From assembly GCA_019638705.1 (NCBI GenBank), contig JAHBTI010000019.1, positions 1 to 64,000 on the forward strand: a DNA stretch of 64,000 nt, read 5' to 3'. Position numbers and translations under genes: made by a program. Source of the DNA: Bacteroidota bacterium. Its GTDB lineage: Bacteria > Bacteroidota > Bacteroidia > B-17B0 > Aurantibacillaceae. The notes below the pieces were generated by a model that ran no database searches, had not been told where the DNA came from, and was given only the letters and a program-made list of their open reading frames with translations. Of the stretch, positions 26,563-38,200 are shown one piece after another; position 1 is the first letter of the stretch; every line of letters starts with the position of its first letter.

Positions 26563-29500
26563 TTGGTACTCATAATTCATTACTATAGCTTCATTTTGTG
26601 TAGTATAAAAACATATTTTCTCATTTTCTCTCTTTTTGTTTCAACGCTTACTTTTGCTCAAAATGAAGGTTCAAAATGGTATTTTGGTCAGTATGCTGCT
26701 TTGGATTTTATGACTAATCCGCCAACAACTTTAAATAACAGTACCATGACTGCGAATTCGGGTAGTGCAAGTATGGCAGATGGAGCAGGTAATTTATTAT
26801 TTTATACAGATGGTAGCACTATTTGGAATCAAAATCATGCGGTTATGGCAAATGGTACAGGCTTATACGGTACTGGTACTACTCATTTGCAACCTGCATT
26901 AATTATTCAAAATTCTGCTAACAGTAGTTTATACTATGTAATTACAATTAATGCTTTTTCAAATGTTTCACCTTATGGTTTATATTACTCGGTAGTAGAT
27001 ATGAGTTTAGCGGCAGGTATGGGTTCAGTAACTGTAAAAAATGCTACTCTCATTGCAGGTGTAGTCGCTGAAAAGTTGGCAGCAACAAAGCATTGTAATG
27101 GCACAGACTATTGGATTATGTGCCATGACCAGACAGGAAATAATTTTAATGCTTTTTTACTTACGGCAGCAAATATAAATACTACTGCTGTTGTATCTGC
27201 GGTAGGTACGGCATATTCGTTGAGTGGTTTGGGAAGCGTTTACATTGGGCAACAAGGACAAATGAAATTTTCACCTAATGGCAGAAAGTTAGGAGTTGCG
27301 GTAAGTAATAGTAGTCCTAATGTTTTTTCTTCATTTGAGTTGTTTGACTTTGACGCTTCTACAGGTGTTGTTTCTAATTCTTTATCTTTATTAAGCGCAA
27401 CAACTTCACTTTATGCTTCTGGTTGCGAATTTTCTCCCGATAATTCTAAATTTTATGGGACAAAATACACTTGGGATAGTTATAGCCATATATTCCAATG
27501 GGACTTATGTGCAGGTTCAGGCACTGCAATAGCAGCTTCTTTAAGTTCAGTTGCTATTACCCCCACAGCAACTATAAGAGCAGCCATGCAATTAGCTCCT
27601 GACGGGAAAATTTATGTGGCAAGATTTGGGGCGCAAACTCTTGGGGTTATTCAAAATCCAAACATAGCAGGTGTTGGTTGTAATTATGTAGATGCGGGGC
27701 AATCTTTATCTCCCAAGTCATCGTCAAATGGTCTTCCTAACTTTCCTTCTTCTTATTTTTATCAAAATCCTACATTAACACTTTCTCCATATACATACAC
27801 AACTAATGGCTGTCAAATAGTTTCTTTTACTGCTCCGCCCATACCTACAATATCGGTCAATTGTGTTAATGGTTATTCTATGAATACACAATGGAATTTT
27901 GGAGATATAACTTCAGGTTCGGCTAATACTTCAACATTAAGTAATCCGCAACACTTTTATACAAGTACAGGAACATATACTGCTCAATTCATAATGAATT
28001 ACAGTACCACTTGCAATAGTGGTACTGATACCGTAAAACAAACAATAAACATTACCCAACCTTGCATAACCGTAAATACAAGTTCAGGTTCTTGCTACGG
28101 CGCGGGTTCTGCCACTGCTACCTCCAATGGCGGCGGGGCTTATACTTACACATGGTTGCCTACAAATCAAACAAACTCTGTGGCTTCAAATTTAACGGCA
28201 GGTGTTCACACACTCATTGTGCATGATGTAAACAGCAACTTTACTTACACTATGGGTACTTACACCATAACTACACCGCCCGCCATTACTATAAATATTT
28301 CAAGCAGCAACCCTACCGCTTGTGTAAACAGCAGCGTTACACTTAATGCAAACGCTTCGGGCGGTGTAAGCGGTTTTACTTACACTTGGCAAGGCGTAAG
28401 CGCAAACAACACCTACACCACCACACAAAATACACAAGGCACATACATTTACACGGCAAGCGTAACCGATGCCAATAATTGTACCGCAAGCCAAACTACT
28501 GCACTTACTTTTATACCAAGTCCAACACTAAGCGCATTGCCCAATCAAACCATTTGCCCAAATATTTCTACTACGCTTAGCATAAGCGGTGCAGATACTT
28601 ATACTTGGCAACCAAATAATACCATTTCCAATTCAATTAGTGTCAGCCCAAGCGTGCAAAGCACATACAGCATAACAGGCACAAACACGCTTACAGGTTG
28701 CATAAGCACACAAACAACTACCATTTATATAAAACCAACGCCCACGCTTGCCATAACGCAAGCCTCAATCACCTGCGGCGCGCTTGGTTTTGGCACAGTT
28801 ACGCCAATCGGCGGCATTGGCGCATTTTCTTACACTTGGTCGCCCACTAACCAAACCACCCAAATTGCCAACAATCTAAACACAAGCACTTACACCGTTA
28901 CGGTTTTAGATAACGGCACAGGTTGCACAACCACAGCTACCACGCAGTACACGCCCTTGCAGCCGCTCACAGGGCAACTTAATTATCAAAATTTACTTTT
29001 GTGCAACAGCATAAACACAGGCACAGCCAATTTCAGCAATCTGACTAACGGCTCGGGTACAGAAAACTATCTGTGGACGAACGGAACAATTACACTTACA
29101 ACAAATACCGTAAACACATTGAGCGCAGGTCAATGGAGCGTAACAGTAACCGATGCCCTCACCGCTTGTCAAATAAATTCTGTGTTTATCATTACCCAAC
29201 CGCCTGCATTAACATTAAACATTGTAGCCAGCACACCCACCGCTTGCGCCAATGCTTCTATTGTGCTAACAGGCACAACAAGTGGCGGCACGGGCACAAA
29301 TTATTTATACACTTGGGTTAATGGCGCAAACACCTTTTCACAAACCGTGAGTGAAACGATTGCGGGAACTTTTGTTTATACACTCACAAGCACAGATGAA
29401 AACACCTGTACAATCACAGAAACACACACGTTGGACTTTATACAAAACCCAACACTCACGGTAAGCGACGTAAGTATTTGCCCATTAGAAACCGCCACCC

Positions 29501-31878
29501 TCACCGCAAGCGGCGCAACAAATTATACTTGGACAAGCCCGCAAAACACCAACTCATTTACAAATACATTCGCGGATAATCCTTTAACGACAAGCGTTTA
29601 CACAGTAACAGGCGAAGCCTTAACTTGTACAAGTCAAACAACGGCAAGCATTATTTTAAAACCTGTTCCAACGCTTACCATAACCCCTACAAGCACCGTT
29701 TGTGAAAACCACAGCTTTAATTTTTCAGCAGGCACAGGCACAAGCTATGTATGGAGTGGTGTTTCGGGTTTTGCTTCCAACAATGCAAACAACACAATTT
29801 TATTGGCGCAACCCAATCAAACAGGTTTGTATAACGTAACTGTTACCGCCGCCAACTCTTGTACTGCAAGTACCAACTTCTCTTTAACAGTAAATCCTTT
29901 GCCTGTTATAAACATTTCTCCAAGCTCTCCGAGTTTGTGTTTAAATACCAATGCTGCCACGCTTACCGCCAATGGTGCAGCAGACAGCTATTCTTGGTTT
30001 CCGCAAAATTCTTTGAGTAATGCAAACACGGCAACAACCTTTGCAAGTCCGAATACAAATACAACGTACTCATTAATTACTTCACTCAACAACTGCACGG
30101 TGATGAATACAATGTTTGTTTCCGTAATTCCACCGCCAAGTTTAACCATTTCATTAAGCAGCCCAAGTATGTGCGCACAGGCATTTAACGGCTCGCCCAA
30201 CACCATAACCGTTACCGCCAACGGCGCAACAACATACACACTCAGCACCCCCGATAATATCAGCAGTCCGCCGCCGCCAAATGCAAGCGTGCAAATAAGT
30301 ACCGTGCCGCCTTATGTTCCCACAGGCTTATCAACGGCTACATTATACGGCAGTAACGGCGTTTGTACACTCAGCACAACGGCAATTTTTTCAATTATTC
30401 CAAACCCAACGGTTACAGTAAATAATTACACACCCGTTATTTGTGCAGGACAAAATTTTACATATACGAGCTACGGCGCAAATTCTTATACATGGAACTC
30501 ATCAACGCCGAATTATACCACTTACACATCGGGCAGCATTGCCGTAACCAATCCGAGTATCAACTCCGTGCTTTCCGTTGTAGGAAACAGCTTGGGTTGT
30601 TTATCTCCGCTTGTAACTACAAGCATTACGGTAAATCCCATTCCCGAAGTAGAAATAACGCCAAGCAATACTTATGTGTGTTTGGGAAAATCCGTTCAAC
30701 TCAATGCAAGCGGGACAATCGGTAATTCTTACGCTTGGTCGCCAACTGAAAGTTTAAACCAAAACACAGGAAACACAGTATTTGCAAGCCCCACAACACA
30801 GCAAACTTACACCGTCATTGCAAGTTTAAATAATTGTACCAACTCGGCTGTTGCAAGCGTTTCCATAAGACCATTACCAAATCCAAACATTCAACTCATC
30901 AAAAACGGAAAATGTGCAGGCGACAGCATTGTTTTAAAAGGCAGCGGCGGCATGGGTTATGAGTGGATTTTCCCTAATGGACAAACACTGTGGGGTTTTC
31001 CCGAATTGAGAATAAAAGCAAGCAACGAAAGTTTTTCGGGAAATTATACATTGACGGTTTATGATATTTATTCTTGTTCAAATTCAAAAATACAAAGTGT
31101 AACCATAAATCCATTGCCAACAGGACAAATAAGCACAAACAAATTTGAGGGTTGTGTACCGCTTTGTAATAATTTTTCTTTTAAAGCAAATTCTCAAAAT
31201 TCAATCACAGCCATAAGTTGGCAAATGAACAACAGAAATTTTTCGGGCGAGAAAATAAATTATTGTTTCAGCACGGCGGGAACGCATACAATACAAGCAA
31301 ACGTAAAAGACCAAAATTCGTGTGCCAATAGTTTCACAACGCAAGTGATTGTCTATCCTCAACCGATTGCCGATTTTACATACTCACCCAAAGAACCTGT
31401 TGAAAGTTTGGATAATGTAATTTTTACCAACACAAGCAAAGGCGCAGAAAAATTTGAATGGAATTTTTCGGTCATCAATCAATCATCGCAAGAAAAAAAT
31501 CCTGAAATATTGTTTGAAAACACAGGTACTTATGCCGTAGCTCTTGTTGTGCAAAACGAAAACCAATGTTTGGACACGGCAATAAAATCAATTTACGTTC
31601 TTCCTGATTTTACAATCTTCGTTCCTAACATTTTCACACCAAACAGCGACAACCTCAATGAAACGTTTAAACCAATCGTCAGGGGACAAAAGGAATACCG
31701 TTTTCAAATCTTTAACCGTTGGGGTGCAAAAATCTTTGAAACTACTGATGTCAATCAGGGTTGGGACGGCACATACAGAGGCGAACCCGCAAAAGCGGAT
31801 AGCTATGTTTGGAAAATTACGGTTGTAAATGCTAAGGAAGAAAAGAAATTGCAGGGAACGGTGGTGTTGGAGAGGTGA
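26563..31878 (+). CDS. Giant secreted protein with Ig/SprB-like repeats and T9SS type B sorting domain
   Basis: The 1771-residue open frame encodes a signal peptide (IKTYFLIFSLFVSTLTFAQ), a WD40/propeller-like N-terminal region (about residues 35-410; MADGAGNLLFYTDGSTIWNQ, LAPDGKIYVARFG), one PKD-like module (about 420-510), then about a dozen repeats of roughly 80-90 residues of the Ig-like/SprB type. The C-terminus carries a gliding-motility-associated domain (about 1685-1771; FVPNIFTPNSDNLNETFKPI, FQIFNRWGAKIFETTDVNQG), the T9SS type B signal. It is presumably exported and surface-attached as an adhesin. There is no ATG near the signal peptide: TTG at 26563 or 26596 must serve. Confidence 0.9.
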   Translation: MVLIIHYYSFILCSIKTYFLIFSLFVSTLTFAQNEGSKWYFGQYAALDFMTNPPTTLNNSTMTANSGSASMADGAGNLLFYTDGSTIWNQNHAVMANGTGLYGTGTTHLQPALIIQNSANSSLYYVITINAFSNVSPYGLYYSVVDMSLAAGMGSVTVKNATLIAGVVAEKLAATKHCNGTDYWIMCHDQTGNNFNAFLLTAANINTTAVVSAVGTAYSLSGLGSVYIGQQGQMKFSPNGRKLGVAVSNSSPNVFSSFELFDFDASTGVVSNSLSLLSATTSLYASGCEFSPDNSKFYGTKYTWDSYSHIFQWDLCAGSGTAIAASLSSVAITPTATIRAAMQLAPDGKIYVARFGAQTLGVIQNPNIAGVGCNYVDAGQSLSPKSSSNGLPNFPSSYFYQNPTLTLSPYTYTTNGCQIVSFTAPPIPTISVNCVNGYSMNTQWNFGDITSGSANTSTLSNPQHFYTSTGTYTAQFIMNYSTTCNSGTDTVKQTINITQPCITVNTSSGSCYGAGSATATSNGGGAYTYTWLPTNQTNSVASNLTAGVHTLIVHDVNSNFTYTMGTYTITTPPAITINISSSNPTACVNSSVTLNANASGGVSGFTYTWQGVSANNTYTTTQNTQGTYIYTASVTDANNCTASQTTALTFIPSPTLSALPNQTICPNISTTLSISGADTYTWQPNNTISNSISVSPSVQSTYSITGTNTLTGCISTQTTTIYIKPTPTLAITQASITCGALGFGTVTPIGGIGAFSYTWSPTNQTTQIANNLNTSTYTVTVLDNGTGCTTTATTQYTPLQPLTGQLNYQNLLLCNSINTGTANFSNLTNGSGTENYLWTNGTITLTTNTVNTLSAGQWSVTVTDALTACQINSVFIITQPPALTLNIVASTPTACANASIVLTGTTSGGTGTNYLYTWVNGANTFSQTVSETIAGTFVYTLTSTDENTCTITETHTLDFIQNPTLTVSDVSICPLETATLTASGATNYTWTSPQNTNSFTNTFADNPLTTSVYTVTGEALTCTSQTTASIILKPVPTLTITPTSTVCENHSFNFSAGTGTSYVWSGVSGFASNNANNTILLAQPNQTGLYNVTVTAANSCTASTNFSLTVNPLPVINISPSSPSLCLNTNAATLTANGAADSYSWFPQNSLSNANTATTFASPNTNTTYSLITSLNNCTVMNTMFVSVIPPPSLTISLSSPSMCAQAFNGSPNTITVTANGATTYTLSTPDNISSPPPPNASVQISTVPPYVPTGLSTATLYGSNGVCTLSTTAIFSIIPNPTVTVNNYTPVICAGQNFTYTSYGANSYTWNSSTPNYTTYTSGSIAVTNPSINSVLSVVGNSLGCLSPLVTTSITVNPIPEVEITPSNTYVCLGKSVQLNASGTIGNSYAWSPTESLNQNTGNTVFASPTTQQTYTVIASLNNCTNSAVASVSIRPLPNPNIQLIKNGKCAGDSIVLKGSGGMGYEWIFPNGQTLWGFPELRIKASNESFSGNYTLTVYDIYSCSNSKIQSVTINPLPTGQISTNKFEGCVPLCNNFSFKANSQNSITAISWQMNNRNFSGEKINYCFSTAGTHTIQANVKDQNSCANSFTTQVIVYPQPIADFTYSPKEPVESLDNVIFTNTSKGAEKFEWNFSVINQSSQEKNPEILFENTGTYAVALVVQNENQCLDTAIKSIYVLPDFTIFVPNIFTPNSDNLNETFKPIVRGQKEYRFQIFNRWGAKIFETTDVNQGWDGTYRGEPAKADSYVWKITVVNAKEEKKLQGTVVLER

Positions 31879-32250
31879 AAAACTCTCCCTATCTGGCAAC
31901 ATGACAAATGATTGGAACGTAAACAAGTTCAATAAAAGCCCTTGTTTCAATGCACTCATAAAACTTGTTAAAAAAAATCCGGCTCCATATCTCCCTTTGT
32001 TATCAAATGTATAGACGGATATGAGGTAAATATGCAATTAGAAAAATAGTTGTCGGTCTGAAATTTTTAAGTTTTTAACCCGAACCTTTTTTATTTGCAC
32101 CCGTAAAAATCATTTAAGTATTTAAAAAATTTTGAGTTGATGCAAATCTAAAGATTTGAGGAAATTAAGTCATAATTTTTACTACTTTTGGGGGCTTTAA
32201 AAAAATTAAAATCCCACAAATAAACACTTTAGCACCTTGTAACCTTAAAT
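31879..32250. other. Intergenic region between the two giant surface-protein genes
   Basis: This 372-base, very AT-rich stretch has no convincing gene. Short chance frames are present on both strands but are shadows or lack plausible sequence. It holds the -7 box at 32183. No terminator hairpin is clear after the upstream gene, so read-through into the next gene is possible. Confidence 0.6.
32183..32190 (+). promoter_or_regulatory. Candidate -7 promoter box for the 2462-residue adhesin gene
   Basis: TACTTTTG matches TAnnTTTG and lies 60 bases before the ATG at 32251. A TTTG at 32155-32158 could be the -33 element, but the spacing (24 bases) is longer than usual. Confidence 0.35.
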
Positions 32251-35200
32251 ATGGGCATAAAAAAATATACACTATTACTGTCATTTTTACTTTTCGCGTT
32301 GTGCAATTCTGTATTCGGTCAAAAAAAACAAACGGTGGCAGACACCGGCGCGTTTGATTATGCTTACTGGAATGCGGTAGCCGACAAAATGCAATTTGAC
32401 AAAGCTGGAAAAGAAGAGTTTATTATCGGGCAGAAAGGAAATTACCTTGCAGAACTAAATCATAATCATGTTCATGTAAAAGAAGAAGATATTGTTTGGA
32501 CAAACATTACGCCACAAAATCAAGGAAACGGAAAACACGGCGGTGGTTCTATTAACGCAGCAGGCGATGACTGTAACAATATGGATTTTGAAACGGGTAC
32601 TATTGCCGGTTGGACATTATTGCGGGCAGGTGCAAACACCACAAGTGTAAGCATTGCAAGTGCTAATTTTGGTGCATCAACCAATGGTGTAGATTACGCT
32701 ATTGTAACCGCAGGTGCCGACCCTAATGCTCCTTTTCCACGAGTGTTTCCGGGTGGTAATTTTTCATTACGCTTGGGCAACACAGACAATAACCAAGCAA
32801 GTGGGGCAAGGGGATTTGCAACAAGAGCCCAACAGACTTTTTCCGTGACTGCCGCCAACGCAAAATTTACATACAGGTATGCCGTAGTGCTTAACATTCC
32901 GGGCAACGACAACAGCCATAATTTTGATTTTCAAAAACCACGGTTTATAGCCGAAATAGTTGATGCGGTGGGAGGCATATCTTCTTGTTCTATGTTTTCT
33001 GTAACAGCCGGTGTGGGAGCTACGGGATTTTCATTAGCAACCAATGCTATTCAATACAAGCCTTGGAGTACTGTAATAGCCGACCTTACGCCGTTTATAG
33101 GACAAAACATAACCGTTAGATTTACTGCTTATGACTGCGCCCCAACAGGACACTTTGGTTACGCATATATTGATGCGTACTGTGATGCCTGGGAAGCAGG
33201 TGCTGTTGATACAGTTTGCGTTGGCAGTCCCGTTACTATGTGCGCCCCCGAAGGATTGAGAACTTATACCTGGGCTACTTCGGGAGGCTTGCAGCTTAGC
33301 ACTAACCGTTGTTATTCTACAACCGCAACCGGTTCGTTTGTGTGTTACACCACTTTATTTGCATCAGGGGCAACCACAGCCGTTTGTAACGGGCCAACAT
33401 TTACTCACACCATAGTAAACCGTCCTTCTCCTGTAATTGATTTTACCCCTACGCCGGCAGCTTCCTGTATCAAAAACTTTACTTTTACCAATGGTATGGC
33501 TGCTGTACCACCGTTTAGCGGTCTTATCAGTTCTTTTATGTGGCGGTTTGGCGATAATACTACCAACACAATTTCCCCAAATCCGGTTCATACTTATTCT
33601 GCGGCAGGTACATTTTCTGTAAAACTTAAAGGGACAACTACTTTTGGCTGCTCCGATTCTATTGTAAGAACAATAATTGCCCACCCCGAACCGACAGTTT
33701 CCTTCAATCCACCGTCCTATTGTGAAAACTCGGCAGTTCCCTTTATCAGCACCAGCAGTGTTACTGCCCCTGGTGCTATTACAGGCTACACATGGAATTT
33801 GGGAGGAGGTTCTGTGCCGACATCTACATTGCAAAATCCAGTAAGTGTTTACGCAACTCAAGGCATATATCCAATTACTTTAGATGTTATTACCAATCAG
33901 GGTTGCACAGGTACACTCACTCAAACACTTAATATTCTTCCTCCGCCTTCTATCACTTTTACGGCACAAAACAAATGTGACGTGAACGGAACTGCTTTTT
34001 CGGCTGATACATACACAAACATTACATGGGGCAGTATTACAAGCTACACATGGAATTTTGGAGACGGACAAACCTCTAATGCCGCTATTCCGACACACAA
34101 TTACGCCGCTCCAGGTGCATACACCATAACGTTTGCCGCAACATCGGCAGCTAACTGCACCGCCGTTACAAGTAACAGTTTTTTTATTGCGCCGTCCCCG
34201 AGTGTGGCATTCGCCACCACATCTATTAGTGCTTGTGAACCTCAATATACGTTTGCTCATGTGTATGCCCAAGCCTTAAATACAGGAGTTCTGCCATTTA
34301 TAGGCTTTCATTATTACTGGGATTTTGGCAACTCGGTACCTACTGCCACAAATAACCCTAATAATCCGTACACTTTTCCTGCAATTGGTTCTTACACCGT
34401 TAAGATGATAGGGGTTTCTGAATTTGCAGGGGGAGTTTTTTGCGCTGATACGGCGGTACATCAGATAACCATACACCCGTATCCCAACATAAATATTAAT
34501 GTACCCTCCGAATGTGAAAATGCCGTGTTTACCGTTGTGAGTAATACCACGGCAGGCAGTGGCATTGTAGCCACTTACGACTGGGACTTCGGTGACGGTT
34601 CACCTCACTCTAACCAACCTGCACCTTCACACGCCTATTCTGCTTTTAATACATACACCGTTGATTTACACACCGTAAGCGATGTAGGTTGTGTAAGAAA
34701 TTTCAGCAACGTGATTACGGCATATCCAAACCCTGTGGCTGCATTCTCATACAGCACATTAAACAATTGTTCATTGCCATATACCTACACAAACACCTCT
34801 TCGGTAGCTAATTCGGGAGGAAGTTTTATTTCAGGCTATTTATGGGACTTTAGTGGTGTAGGCACAAACACTAGTGCCGTGTTTCAACCGGGTATTGTCA
34901 ATTTTCCGGCTAACGGCGATTATACGGTAAGCCTTATTGCTATTTCCAATCACGACTGCCGCGATACACTAACTGTAAATATTTTAGTTCACCCCAATCC
35001 TGAAATTGCTTTTGAGGCAGAGCCAAAATGTTTCGGTAATGATGTTCCGATTAGCACGTCCATATCTATTTCTCCAATTCCTAACCCAGGTGCCAGTATG
35101 ACTTACACATGGAATTTTGGGGATAACACCACCACGGGAGTAGCTTCGCCGCCACCACACACTTACATTACAAGCGGCACTTACCTTATTACGTTTACAG

Positions 35201-38200
35201 CAACAAGCAATATGGGGTGCGTGGCTACGGCATCTCAGAATGTTGATGTTTTTCCCATACCTGTTGTTGATTTCACTACAAACCTGAATGTGTGTTTAGG
35301 GGACATAAATACGTTTACCAACACCGCTTCCATTGCATTTCCGGGTGCAATTGTTTCTTACGCCTGGGATTTTGGCGATGGTAATTTTGCTGCCGGCGTG
35401 GGCGGTGGAGCACCTGTTTCAAACGCTTATGCCGCAGTAGGTTCTTATTCGGCAACGTATATAGCCTATTCTGACGAGGAGTGTACAACCGCAGTAACCA
35501 AAACAATAACTGTTCGCCCAACACCAACAGCCTCATTTACCACCAACGGCGGTTGTTTAAACATTGTTTCTAACTTTGTTGATAACAGCACAATTACAGG
35601 TGTGGGCAATAACATTGTTTCATGGAACTGGGATTTTAACGACAACAATACCTCTGCCCTGCAAAATCCAAATTACACTTACACTAATTCAGGCATATTT
35701 ACACCCTCGCTCACGGTAACAACCAACTTCGGCTGTATAGGAGTTGTTTCAAACACATTGCAAATATTTCCGTTGCCCTCTATTTCTTTTGACCCTCCTG
35801 ATGTTTGCACAGGTGTGGTTGTGCAATTTACAAACACGCCCACTGTTCCCACAGGTACTGTAAACTCATTTGTTTGGGATTTTGCCGACAGCACACCTAC
35901 CGTTTCTACGCCTGTACCAAGCCACACTTATGCTACGGGTGCTTATGTGGTTACGGTTACAGTTGGCACAGACCAAAACTGTTTTAACACCAATACCGCA
36001 AATATTTCTGTGTATCCTTATCCTGAAGCTACAATTACGCCGGTAAATAATTCCTGTGTGAATGATATGGTTTCCATTAACACCAACGTTTCCATAACAC
36101 AGGGCGTTGTGGCATCGCACACGTTATCTTATGGCGATGGCGGACAAAGCATTTCTACCACTACTGCACCATATCTTGCTGCACACACCTACACGGCTTA
36201 CAATACATATACCATATCGCTTGCTGCAGAGGGAAGTTTAGGAGGTTGCACCAGAACATTTACCAATACTATTCAGGTTTACCCCAAACCGTTTACCGAT
36301 TTTAATGCCGACAACTTTTGTTTGAATGATGTTACAACATTCACAAACATAAGCACCATTCCTGCAACATACAGCATTACATCTCATCTGTGGGAGTTTG
36401 GCGATGCCTCACCAAATTCCAATTTAAGTTCTGTTACGCATTTATACGCCGGGGCTGGAATGTATGCTGTGAAACTAACAGAGTTCAGTTACATTGATGC
36501 GAATTTAACCTGCTCAACATCTATTGTAAAAACAGTTACCATTAATCCTTTACCTGTTCCTTCATTTACAAACAACAAAGTTTGTGCAGGAACAGCAATG
36601 TCGTTTACCGATACAAGTATTGGCAACAATAATGTTGTCGGTTGGTCGTGGGATTTTGAAAATGTGGGCACAGAAAACAGTTCGTTACAAAATCCTACAC
36701 ATACATACAGCGTGGCAGGTACGCACACCGTAGAATTTACTGCAAGGAACAATTTTGGATGCTCGAGCAGTACATTACAACAAGTTTCTGTTATTTCCAT
36801 TCCGACACCGTCATTTGTTACAAGCAACGTTTGTTTTAATTTGCTTACTAACTTCACAGACCTGAGTACGCAAGATGCAATAGTAACACCAACTAATTTA
36901 TCTTATGCTTGGAATTTGTCTAACGGCGCAACAAGTAACGCGCAAAATCCTGCGCACACCTATACCACCCCCGGAAACTATACGGTTCAATTAACTGTTA
37001 CAAATTTCTCTAATTGCAGCAATGCGTTTACATCAACGTTATCCGTGTATCCTCTGCCTACTGTTTCGTTTAACGCACCTGATGTATGTTTAGGTACAGC
37101 CATTCAGTTTACCAACAACAGCAGCATTTCGTCAGGCACAATAGTGAGCAAGGAGTGGAATTTTAACGACGGAACACCTACGGTATTGGCAAATGCACCA
37201 ACATATACTTACGCTCTTGACGGCGCGTATGTTGTTACACTTACCGCCACCAGCGACCATGGCTGTGTGCAAACCGCCACCGACAACCTTACCGTTCACC
37301 CGTATGCTTCGGCTATAGTATTTCCTGTGGGGGGTACATTCAAATGTATAAACGACCAGGTAACGTTTAATACCAATTTAACTGTTCCTGCGGGAAGCGT
37401 AGCCAGCACGCTGTTTTACGGCGATGGCGCGTTTACCAACTCGGCAGCACAAACTTATACGTCGGCACATACCTATACGACATACGGCACTTATACCGTA
37501 CAGTTAAATACGGTAACGAGTTTGGGTGGTTGCAGCAGAACTTTTACAACCGGTGTTACCGTTTACCCGAGACCGTTTGTGAATTTTGCGGTAAGCAACG
37601 TTTGCCATAACGATACCACCTTATTTACAAATCTGACTACCGTGCCGGGAGGTTATTCGATAGATTCATACCTGTGGAACTTTGGAATTATAGGCGCACC
37701 TAATGCCACCACCACCAATACAAAATTTAAGTACACAAACTCGGGTTCATACAACATTACATTAGTGGCATTCAGCAATGGCTGCTCTTCACAACAGCAA
37801 ACGTTAATTAACATTCGCCCATTGCCTGTGCCTTCATTTACCGCCAACACCGTTTGTGAAGGCTTGCCGACAACCTTTACCAATACAAGCACAGGCAGCG
37901 GAAGTTTATCGCCGCTTTGGGATTTATACAATAACGGACAGGTTTTGGGCACGTTTAACTCTTTCCCTTACACTTACCCTGTTGCCAATACATACAGCGT
38001 TAAACTAACCATTACAACAGCTTTTAATTGTACCGCAAACATTGTTAAAACAGTAACCGTGCTTGCCAAACCAATTCCGTCTTTTACTGCAACCGAAGTG
38101 TGTTTTGGCAACCCTACTTTATTTACCGACCAAAGTGCTGTTGGGTCGGGCATTCAACTAACCTACACATGGACTATGGAAAACGGCGTACCAAACAGTG

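Noticed and set aside
31588-32037. 149-codon minus-strand open frame over the end of the giant gene
   Set aside because: It overlaps the T9SS domain coding sequence, which is the real gene; the antisense protein has no recognisable features.
33364-33861. 165-codon minus-strand frame inside the PKD adhesin
   Set aside because: It is Cys/Arg-rich, a product of antisense reading of repeats, without homology I recognise.
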